Part shown: positions 27,001 to 33,233 of the stretch, piece after piece
Numbering within the stretch: the first letter of the stretch is position 1
How the letters are laid out: each line of letters begins with the position of its first letter
DNA from: Cobetia marina
Lineage (GTDB): Bacteria > Pseudomonadota > Gammaproteobacteria > Pseudomonadales > Halomonadaceae
Direction: 5' to 3'
Assembly: GCF_001720485.1 (NCBI RefSeq)
Contig: NZ_CP017114.1
Coordinates: 806,001 to 870,000 of the forward strand
Length of the DNA stretch: 64,000 nt
Position numbers and translations under genes: made by a program
The notes under the pieces: generated by a model
The model's database searches: none
Told to the model about the DNA's origin: nothing
The model's input: only the letters and a program-made list of their open reading frames with translations

Positions 27001-27560
27001 CACTCTCGGACAACGTGACGCGGGTGGTGCTCAACTTCGGCGTCGCCCATGGCAGTGATCTGGATCTGGCGCACCGCCTGCTGATGCAGGCCGCCCAGGA
27101 GAACAGGCGGGTGCTCAAGGACCCGGAGCCTCTGGTGTTCTGTCTGAGCTACAACAAGGACAACTTCGGCTTCGAGCTGCGCATCTACGTCAACGACCTT
27201 ACCGACCGTCTGTATGCGACAGACGAGATCAATCGCTGGGTCGATGCACGCTTCCGCGAGAACGGTCTCAAGGTGGCCTTCCAGCAGATGGATGTCTGGC
27301 TGCATCGTCAGGATGGCACCGAGCGTCTCATCGAGCAGCGAGCGGCCACGGGCGAGCCGCTCAGAGCGGCCAGCGGCTCGCCGGAAAGCGTTGGAGCCGA
27401 GACGGGAGACGCACCGTCAAGCAGCGAGCACCGTGAGGGCGGCGCCTTGATCGCTCGTCGCAAGCCGACCACCGGCGTGGGCGGCCGTGAAGATGCCGGG
27501 TTGCGCGAATCCGCGCCCGACGCGACGGACGGCGACGGGGGGGATGGCGGCGGCCGCTAG
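24024..27560 (+). CDS. mscK: Large mechanosensitive channel, MscK (KefA) type
   Basis: The protein of about 1,178 residues has the MscK layout: signal peptide (MMLVVLLCALPGMAQA), a long periplasmic coiled-coil domain (residues about 25-490), a block of about eight membrane helices (about 500-850), then the MscS pore and beta domain with GLGFGLQEIFANFISG and DFDRKEIIIPN. It opens under membrane tension to release solutes in osmotic downshock. Two starts are possible, 24009 and 24024; both follow GAGGAG, and I chose the one giving the cleaner signal peptide. A disordered Gly/Asp-rich tail of about 75 residues follows the MscS domain. Its stop codon overlaps the stop of the convergent downstream gene. 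Confidence 0.92.
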   Translation: MNSLRATTRWIVMMLVVLLCALPGMAQAVVERSDVQGQLEDLQSVEKPDAETRQRIADLKETLTVLDDLGEANSNLKDIKAEVKTAPGDLAEAQAALASLPRDSTSQLDEASLAEESVEALDARMTRILDELQSLQDKLASTNRRLINAQSLPERSRSTLADAQQQVQRLQTQLSGSDSQALTGTGRDLLEARLALAEARGELSHTELNSSSQLRELAQVRKTLYSRRIETLEQDLKVVQSLVNAKRRDQSEQTIAEATSGENAELTSNPIFQQVLSRNRELSSQLLAITDRVNAVIRDGLEVRTQLDRVTQVERTMSEQIEAIKGSVLLARILREQQSHLPKVDVRQDLKEEIADLRLKQFELNKVREQLADIPHYLQSEVLSESAALERPGGNADAQTVSSELRQALTRQLEARKELVDKLDKEYDSLLARAIDLQLNQQQLLEVSGRLRQTIEEQLFWVANGKPLDLDWLSRTPQMLADELKPTVWRGVVAGLSKGFQLNDLWVALPGLLLLIFITWKRSHIRSRLADLHAQIGRLKQDTQLHTPRAILLNVMLAIPGALALALIGSVLSLGEGVMLWALGQALLKLALAWGIFAIFRRLLVKDGVAERHFQWPANYVAELRRHLWWLGCALLPVILTTNIISEADLNLLERPLGLLILFSGLCAMSFCLSRLILAHVPFFGLKLFRLILGLAMAMVPVALGVLICLGYEYTALRLSGRFITTLFLFGAWILVEATVVRGLAVAARRLAYRRAVARRRAQVQEGAEGGVEVVEEPPLDMEQVNSQSLRLSKLILVISFMFIFYLVWADLLNVLSYLDSVVVWEIAASAEGDSATPISLADLIAALVTLGVAVMMARNLPGLLEVSILSRLELKQGSSYAITSLLSYVIMATGFVMTLGSMGVSWDKLQWLVAALSVGLGFGLQEIFANFISGLIILFERPVRIGDTITIGNLHGTVSRIRIRATTVTDFDRKEIIIPNKVFVTDQLINWSLSDNVTRVVLNFGVAHGSDLDLAHRLLMQAAQENRRVLKDPEPLVFCLSYNKDNFGFELRIYVNDLTDRLYATDEINRWVDARFRENGLKVAFQQMDVWLHRQDGTERLIEQRAATGEPLRAASGSPESVGAETGDAPSSSEHREGGALIARRKPTTGVGGREDAGLRESAPDATDGDGGDGGGR

Positions 27561-28825
27561 TCGTCGAGCGTGGCCGGTGTTGCTTGAGTCTCAGGCGCAG
27601 GCCTGGTTTCAGACTCAGACTCAGACGCAGGCTCAGAGCCAGACCTGGGCCCGGGCGCCGGGGCCCGAAACTCCAGCGCCCAGCGGCTCAGGAAGCTGGC
27701 CTGCTTGAGCCTGTCGAGGGTGGCGAGCAGGCCGGGGCCTATCTCGATGGGGCGCAGCGCGTTGCCGAGACGTTCACGCAGATCACGCGCGCTGCCGTCA
27801 CCGCTCACCTCGGGATGCAATGCGCCCAGATCGCTGTCACTGGCCACCGCCTGTTGGCCCTCAAGACTCAACCACCAGTCCAGAAATGCCTCGCCGGCAT
27901 CACCATGCGGCGCCTGGCGCGGCACGAACGCCAGTCGGCGCTGAATCAGCACGTAGTCTTCCGGCACGATCACCAGCAGCTCAGGGTGCGCGCGGGCAAA
28001 GGAGATGGCATAGGGCCCGACCAGGTTGTAGGCGATATCCACCTCGCCGTTGGCCAGTGCCTCGAGCATGGCGCCGGTGGTGGTCACCAGCCGTGCATCG
28101 GCCTGACCCATGGCGCGCACCAGTGTCCAGTAGCGAGGCGACTGACGGGCATCGGAGACGGCATAGGTGAAGCCGGAGCCGCTGCGACGCGGGTCGTAGG
28201 TGATCACGCGACCGCGCAGCAGCTCCCGGCGTGTCTCCAGCAGATGCCAGAGATCCCGATGACTGCGCAGGGCATCGCGAGGGTCGCGCAGTCCTTCGCT
28301 GTCGGCCAGACGCTTCAGCGCATCGCGGCGCGCCACCATCACGATGGGCTCGAAGCTCATGGCGAACAGCTCATTGCGCCAGCGTGAGCTCTCGGGCCAG
28401 CCTGTCAGGTTCGCGGCTTGCAGCGGGCGTGCATGGCCGCCATTGGCCAGACGGTACTGCAGGCCCATGGCCGAGGAAATCATCAGGTCGGCCCGAGGTG
28501 TCAGGGGGGCGGCCAGATAGCGGGCTTCCAGCGCCAGCGCGGAGCGATTGACGTAATGCAGCAGCATCCCGGGGTGTTCGCGGCTGTAGCGTTGCAGCAG
28601 CGGACGAATCTCGGGCAGATCCAGCGCCGCATGGATCACCAGATCCGCCTCTTCCCCGGACTGGACAGCCTGCGCGGCCACGGGCTCTCCTGCCTTGAGC
28701 CAGAGTGCCTGATGCTCATCGAGTTGCGGGTCGAAGCTCGCGATGTCCTGTGCCGAGCACAACGACGCGATGGCCAGCCCGACGACGGTGAGCACGGCGG
28801 CCCAGCAGCGGTGCGTTCTCAACAT
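27557..28825 (-). CDS. Periplasmic substrate-binding protein of a two-component operon
   Basis: The 422-residue exported protein has a signal peptide ending LCSAQ and a type-2 periplasmic binding fold (RADLMISSAMGLQYRLANGG, ANGEVDIAYNLVGPYAI), similar to iron/extracellular solute-binding proteins that accompany TctE-type sensor kinases. It probably presents a ligand to the sensor kinase or to a transporter encoded elsewhere; the ligand is unknown. Its start overlaps the kinase gene end by 7 nt, so it is third in a response regulator-kinase-binding protein operon. A low-complexity S/E/P/T-rich tail ends the protein. The stop shares the palindrome CTAG with the mscK stop on the other strand. 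Confidence 0.82.
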   Translation of the reverse strand: MLRTHRCWAAVLTVVGLAIASLCSAQDIASFDPQLDEHQALWLKAGEPVAAQAVQSGEEADLVIHAALDLPEIRPLLQRYSREHPGMLLHYVNRSALALEARYLAAPLTPRADLMISSAMGLQYRLANGGHARPLQAANLTGWPESSRWRNELFAMSFEPIVMVARRDALKRLADSEGLRDPRDALRSHRDLWHLLETRRELLRGRVITYDPRRSGSGFTYAVSDARQSPRYWTLVRAMGQADARLVTTTGAMLEALANGEVDIAYNLVGPYAISFARAHPELLVIVPEDYVLIQRRLAFVPRQAPHGDAGEAFLDWWLSLEGQQAVASDSDLGALHPEVSGDGSARDLRERLGNALRPIEIGPGLLATLDRLKQASFLSRWALEFRAPAPGPRSGSEPASESESETRPAPETQATPATLDD

Positions 28826-30486
28826 GCATCCCCCTTGGGGCCGGTCGATGCCTCGCGTGAGGCTGGGGCAGTGGCGGTCACGGGAGGCGGGCAGGGCAGC
28901 AGGTGAAAGCTCACGCGCAGTCCCGGCCGAGCGCCATCAGCGGGGGCAGGGTCGGAGGCCTCCAATGACAGCCGGGCATCGTGGTGGCGGGCAATGCCAT
29001 CGACGATGGCAAGCCCGAGCCCTGCGCCACTCTGCTCGGGTGCCTGGCCGCCTGAGGCATCGGACATCGGCTGGGCGGCCGGGTGCTGGTCTGCCCGGGC
29101 ATGGCGATGAAAGGGGCGCAGCACCAGCAGACGCCGCTCCGGCGTGATGCCCGGGCCATCATCCTCGACGCTCAGGCGCAGACGGCCTGGCGTGGCCGAT
29201 TCACGTGCCGCGTCTTCTCCGCTGGCGGGTATCGCGTGCTCGCGGCTCAGCGTCACGGTCACCACCCGCGCGCCATGCTTGCAGGCGTTGTCGATCAGGT
29301 TGGCCAGCGCCTCCTGCAGTTGCCAGTCCACACCCGGCGTCCAGGCGGCATGGTCGATGTCCGGCGCGATCTCGAGGCCGAGATCCACACCGGCGCGATC
29401 ACAGCGCAGGAAATGACGGCTGACCGTGTCGCGCACCAGGCTCGAGAGCTCCAGCGGCACCCGAGGAGGTTGCACTTCCGGATTGTTGAGACGTGTCAGT
29501 GACAGCAGCTGATTGGCCAGGTGGGCGGTGTGGCTGGCGGTGGCCTGCATCTGTGCCAGTGCCGCGTGCCAGGCGCTCGGGTCCTGCTGGCGCAGGGCCA
29601 GCTCGGCATGCGCGGAGAGACCGGCCAGGGGCGTGCGCAACTGATGGGAGGCATCGCCGATGAAGCGCTCCTGATTGGCACGGACCCGGCGCATGCGGGA
29701 CAGCAGCTCATTGAGGGCATGCTTGAGTTCCTCAAGCTCGCGCGGCAGCGTCAGCTGCAAGGCCGCCAGGCTGCGCGGGTCGCGTTCGCGGATGGCTCGC
29801 CGCAGCCGCGTGAGGGGCGCAAGCGCCATGCGCACGCCCACCAGCACCACCATCAGGGCCAGAATGGCCATGCCTGCCAGGCGCACCAGCGAGCCACGGT
29901 ACAGCTCCTGGGTCAGCGCATCGCGCCCTTCGCGGGTATGGGCGACACGAATGCTGAAGCGTTGGCCATGACGCGGGTCATCACCCCAGCCACCGAGGCG
30001 GGTATCTAGCGTGCCCAGGCGCAGTGCCTGCCCCTGCCAGGCGATGTCGCGAAAGGCCAGTTCGCCACTGCGTCCCGCCATCTCGTCCCGCGTGCCATGT
30101 GTGCCGGCCTCGCTTCGTGCATCGGGCAGCCGCGTGTTGCCCGTGACCTGCTCGCCATCGGCGTCCACCAGGCTGTAGAAGACCCGCTCCTGGGCATCGG
30201 TGGCCAGCATTTCCAGGGCTGCCGGCGGCAGGTCGAGCCATAGCTGACCATCCTGCCATTTGACCTGCTCGGCGATGGTCACCAGCGAGGCTTCCAGCAG
30301 ACGATCATAGGCGCGGTCCGCGGCTTCACGCGCGGACAGGAAGGCCTGCACCAGCAACAGGGTGCCCAGGGCCAGCAGCGGGATCAGCAGCCAGCTCAGC
30401 AGACGACGATAGAGACTGACGGGCTGTTGGGCATCGCGTGGGGGCTGTGGGGATGCCGTGGCCTGGTGTGAGTCGAGCGCGCTCAA
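28819..30486 (-). CDS. Sensor histidine kinase, TctE-like
   Basis: The 555-residue inner-membrane kinase has a membrane segment at residues about 31-50, a periplasmic sensor domain with the 2CSK-N look (VKWQDGQLWLDLPPAALEML) to about 195, a second membrane segment about 203-222, a HAMP linker, then the phospho-accepting His281 in the motif DASHQLRTPLAGL. ATP-binding N and G boxes follow (ANLIDNACKHG, VEDDGPGI, GAGLGLAIVDGIA). It is downstream of the response regulator gene with a 4-nt overlap, the classical cognate arrangement. TctDE systems regulate uptake of tricarboxylates; whether this one does is unproven. The extension after the G box (about 20 residues, DQHPAAQPMSDASGG) is an insertion in the ATP lid. 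Confidence 0.92.
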   Translation of the reverse strand: MSALDSHQATASPQPPRDAQQPVSLYRRLLSWLLIPLLALGTLLLVQAFLSAREAADRAYDRLLEASLVTIAEQVKWQDGQLWLDLPPAALEMLATDAQERVFYSLVDADGEQVTGNTRLPDARSEAGTHGTRDEMAGRSGELAFRDIAWQGQALRLGTLDTRLGGWGDDPRHGQRFSIRVAHTREGRDALTQELYRGSLVRLAGMAILALMVVLVGVRMALAPLTRLRRAIRERDPRSLAALQLTLPRELEELKHALNELLSRMRRVRANQERFIGDASHQLRTPLAGLSAHAELALRQQDPSAWHAALAQMQATASHTAHLANQLLSLTRLNNPEVQPPRVPLELSSLVRDTVSRHFLRCDRAGVDLGLEIAPDIDHAAWTPGVDWQLQEALANLIDNACKHGARVVTVTLSREHAIPASGEDAARESATPGRLRLSVEDDGPGITPERRLLVLRPFHRHARADQHPAAQPMSDASGGQAPEQSGAGLGLAIVDGIARHHDARLSLEASDPAPADGARPGLRVSFHLLPCPPPVTATAPASREASTGPKGDAC

Positions 30487-31256
30487 GGAGTCCGGCTCTC
30501 CGCCGGGGCCTGTTCCAGCAGATAGCCGAGGCCGCGAATGGTGCGCAGACTGACGTCGCTGCCGTCCAGGCGCTTGCGCAGGCGGTGGACATAGACCTCG
30601 ATGGCGTTGTCGCCGACCGCCTCCTGCTCGCCGAAGGCCTCGCGGGTCAGGCGGGCCTTGTCCACCGGCTCACCGGCGTGCTGGATCAGGCAGCCAAGCA
30701 GACGCTGCTCGCGCGGGGGCAGTGACAGCGGTGCCTCGGCCAGCAGGAAGCGACCATTCAGCGGCTCGAAGGCCAGACTGCCCACCACCAGTCGCTGTTT
30801 GAGCGCCCGGCCCTGATGCGTGGCCTGGCTGGCCTGATGATTGGCATGACGACGCAGCAGAGCACGCACGCGGGCTTCCAGTTCATCGAGCACGAAGGGT
30901 TTGGCGAGGTAGTCGTCGGCACCGAGATCCAGTCCGCGTACGCGATCCTCGATGGCGCCGCGGGCGGTGAGAATCAGGACCGGGGTATGGCGATCGTGCT
31001 CACGCAGGGCGGCCAGTATCTCGAGCCCCGAGGCGCCGGGCAGGTTGAGATCCAGCACGACCAGCGCGAAGCCGTGCGGCTGTCCTGGCGAGAGTCGCGC
31101 CAGCGCCGCGCTGCCATCGGCCAGGTGCGTGACGTCGAGTCCCTCGCTGATGAAGACACTGTGCAGGGTACTGGAGAGCAGTGCGTCGTCCTCCACCAGC
31201 AGCAGTGACGGCGTCTGTCGGGAAGGGGTGGAAGGTGTCGATTGCGTGGGGGTCAT
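30483..31256 (-). CDS. OmpR/PhoB-family response regulator, TctD-like
   Basis: The 257-residue regulator has a receiver domain with VEDDALL near residue 22, the phospho-accepting Asp69 in VVLDLNLPG and the conserved Lys in YLAKPF, followed by a winged-helix DNA-binding domain ending in VHRLRKRL and IRGLGYLL. The N-terminal 15 residues are S/T/P-rich and the inter-domain linker (HANHQASQATHQGRALK) is long, so the protein is about 30 residues above family length. It is the first gene of the three-gene operon and divergent from the AbrB-family gene, a plausible target. Confidence 0.93.
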   Translation of the reverse strand: MTPTQSTPSTPSRQTPSLLLVEDDALLSSTLHSVFISEGLDVTHLADGSAALARLSPGQPHGFALVVLDLNLPGASGLEILAALREHDRHTPVLILTARGAIEDRVRGLDLGADDYLAKPFVLDELEARVRALLRRHANHQASQATHQGRALKQRLVVGSLAFEPLNGRFLLAEAPLSLPPREQRLLGCLIQHAGEPVDKARLTREAFGEQEAVGDNAIEVYVHRLRKRLDGSDVSLRTIRGLGYLLEQAPAESRTP

Positions 31257-31398
31257 CCGGGCTCCGGGAGATGCACGGTATTCCCGTTCAGGTGGCTGCC
31301 GAAGGCACCACGATTCACGGTAGGATCATCAGGGCAACAAGCCATGTGGCTAGCGTACCATCACAGGCTCCCCTCGTGCCGCTGACAAGGATGTCGGA

Positions 31399-32514
31399 AT
31401 GTCACTCATCTCGTTCGTGCGCGCTGTCAGACAGCGCTTCAGGACTCCATCCGTGGATAACGATCAGTGGAAATCGCTGGCGGTCTCGCTGGCGCTGGGC
31501 GTGGCGGGAGGCAGCCTCTTCCAGCTGACCGGCATGCCGCTGGCGTGGATGCTGGGGCCGCTGGTCGCCAATCTGCTCGGTGCCATGGCAGGGCTGACAC
31601 TCGCCGTGCCGGAGCGATTGCGCAGCCTGTTTCTCGGGGTGCTGGGTCTGACGTTGGGAGCGCGAGTGTCGCCGGAGCTGGTCTCGCACCTTGCCAGCTG
31701 GTGGCTGTCGGGGACATTGCTGTTGCTCGGCGTGCTGGCCTCGACACTGGCCTGTGCCGCCTGGTATCGACGCTGCGGCTTCGATGCCACCAGTGCCTGG
31801 TTCGCCTCGGTGCCCGGGGTGCTGACGGCGATGGTGATCATCGGGGAGCGCAGTGGCGGCGATGCCCAGCGTATCGCGGTGGCCCAGTCGCTGCGCGTGC
31901 TGCTGGTGATACTCATCCTGCCGCCGCTCTACTGGCTGCTGGAGGGAGGCGGTGGAGCGGACAGGGTAGGCGACCCGCCAGTGAGCGGGCTGTGGCTGGT
32001 ACTGACGTTGCCGTTGCTGTTGCCTCTGGGCAGGCGCCTGCGCTTGCCGAATGCCGCGTTGCTGGGGCCATTGCTGGTGGCGATGGCGTTGTCATTGGCC
32101 GAGGTGGTGCGCTTTGCGCCCCCGATATGGGGGACGGATGTGATGCAGCTGGTGCTGGGCTGCGCCATCGGGGCACGTTTCAAGGGGCTCTCACCCGCCA
32201 GACTGGCGGGGTTAATGGGGCAATCGGGCATCGCGACACTGATCGCGCTTGCGGTACTGGGTGGCTTCGCCGAAGTGATCCATCAGGCAATGGGCGTGCC
32301 GCGCGATGTGGCCTTTCTGGCACTGGCACCGGGCGGGATCGGCGAGATGGCACTGCTGGCGGTGGCGCTGGATCTCGATCCCGTCTTCGTCGCCTTTCAT
32401 CACCTTCTGCGCATGATCGTACTGATGCTGGCGCTACCGCTGATGGTGCGCCATTTCCGGAGGCGTGCGCCGGTACCTGACGGCGAGGCGTGCGATGAGA
32501 GGAAGGGGGATTGA
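31399..32514 (+). CDS. AbrB-family (ammonia monooxygenase-like) membrane protein
   Basis: The 371-residue protein has about ten hydrophobic segments arranged as two similar halves, with the internal repeat typical of the AbrB family (PF05145): GMPLAWMLGPLVANLLGA in the first half and NAALLGPLLVAMAL, then GAPGGIGEMALLA-like ALAPGGIGEMALLAVAL, in the second. The family was once annotated as a putative ammonia monooxygenase, but that name is not supported by activity; it is a membrane protein of unknown transport role. AAGGA lies 8 nt before the ATG. It is divergent from the two-component operon, separated by 142 bp. Confidence 0.88.
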   Translation: MSLISFVRAVRQRFRTPSVDNDQWKSLAVSLALGVAGGSLFQLTGMPLAWMLGPLVANLLGAMAGLTLAVPERLRSLFLGVLGLTLGARVSPELVSHLASWWLSGTLLLLGVLASTLACAAWYRRCGFDATSAWFASVPGVLTAMVIIGERSGGDAQRIAVAQSLRVLLVILILPPLYWLLEGGGGADRVGDPPVSGLWLVLTLPLLLPLGRRLRLPNAALLGPLLVAMALSLAEVVRFAPPIWGTDVMQLVLGCAIGARFKGLSPARLAGLMGQSGIATLIALAVLGGFAEVIHQAMGVPRDVAFLALAPGGIGEMALLAVALDLDPVFVAFHHLLRMIVLMLALPLMVRHFRRRAPVPDGEACDERKGD

Positions 32515-32533
32515 GGCGCTGCGACATCCCCTC

Positions 32534-32562
32534 TTGTGAGGGCGGCAACACGCTGTTATAGT
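32534..32562 (+). promoter_or_regulatory. Sigma-70 promoter for the 4.5S RNA
   Basis: TTGTGA (32534-32539), a 17-bp spacer and TATAGT (32557-32562) form a near-consensus promoter. Transcription would begin about 32569, giving a leader of about 65 nt before the conserved RNA. That leader contains a 15-nt palindrome at 32585-32599. Processing of a 5' extension is known for E. coli 4.5S RNA. Confidence 0.65.
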
Positions 32563-32635
32563 GTGCGCCTTGATCACGCCAAGTGCTTGAAGTTCAAGCG
32601 ATTGGCTCGGTAGTTCACCGATTGATCATGTCTGT

Positions 32636-32745
32636 GGTGGCCCTGTTGGTCCTCCCGCAATGCTAGGCTGCAAACCCCGCCAGGCCCGGAAGGGAGCAAC
32701 GGTAGTGGCTGACGCGTGTGCCGGGATGTGGCTGATGGGGCCGCC
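32636..32745 (+). ncRNA. ffs: Signal recognition particle 4.5S RNA
   Basis: The segment has the bacterial SRP RNA core: TTGGTCCTCCCGCAATGCTA in the 5' arm, the CAGGCCCGGAAGGGAGCAAC apex that binds Ffh, and GACGCGTGTGCCGGGATG in the 3' arm. The ends GGTGGCCC and GGGGCCGCC pair to close the long hairpin. Length about 110 nt agrees with 4.5S RNA. It targets nascent inner-membrane proteins together with Ffh and FtsY. It lies just upstream of dnaX, as in pseudomonads and other gammaproteobacteria. End points are set from the terminal pairing and are good to a few bases. Confidence 0.96.
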
Positions 32746-32886
32746 TCCATTTCAGGGCAGCAAAGATCCGCATGCCTGAAATGCCACGTCTACGTGTTCC
32801 CCCGCAAGTCCCCTGATCGACCCTTCGTACGTTGCCATGCCCTGTCGGGCGTCTTGTCGTATCCGTCTTGTGCCTTTGGCTTCCCT

Positions 32887-32976
32887 GTTCGGCGCTTATG
32901 TTCGACATCCGCGTCCAGCACCCGCGTTCGGCGCTTATGTTCAACACCCGCGTTCGGCATCTATGACCAACACCCG
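32887..32976. repeat. Three imperfect copies of a ~26-bp direct repeat between ffs and dnaX
   Basis: Copies start with GTTCGGCGCTTATGTT or a close variant at 32887, 32926 and 32952 and end in CCGC or CCCG. The first and second copies differ at two positions; the third is diverged and abuts the second. A 13-bp partial repeat of the end lies between copies one and two. The rest of the 33-kb intergenic interval (32746-33083) shows no gene. Confidence 0.8.
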
Positions 32977-33083
32977 TGTGCGATCCTCATGCTTGATCGT
33001 CATGTTCGACTGTCATGTTCCGCCGTCGGGCCCGTCATGCGGGCCTGGAGACAGCAATCCCGTTGCACAAGTGGTTACGTGCT

Positions 33084-33111
33084 TTGAAGCCACTCGGCAA
33101 GTCGCTAGAAT
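33084..33111 (+). promoter_or_regulatory. Probable sigma-70 promoter of dnaX
   Basis: TTGAAG (33084-33089), a 16-bp spacer and TAGAAT (33106-33111) lie about 120 bp before the dnaX start. The -10 matches 5 of 6 consensus bases and the -35 matches 4 of 6. Confidence 0.5.
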
Positions 33112-33233
33112 GAGCGCATTCTCAGCGAGGCCGCGTCATCGGTCTCCGTCTGTCGACTGTCGGTGGTGACGCTTATCCGGGTCGTGCAGGCTTTCCGCTC
33201 ATGTTTCAGATCACCCAAGGAATGCCTCGCTCA

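Noticed and set aside
31399..32514. Ammonia monooxygenase annotation for the AbrB-family protein.
   Set aside because: The name is an old propagated annotation; the sequence has only transport-like membrane repeats and no metal-ligand pattern.
32887..32976. CRISPR array.
   Set aside because: Three imperfect ~26-bp repeats lack uniform spacers and no cas gene is nearby.
32837..33169. Plus-strand frame of 110 codons in the ffs-dnaX gap.
   Set aside because: It covers the ~26-bp repeats and the dnaX promoter and has no recognisable domain; more likely a chance frame.
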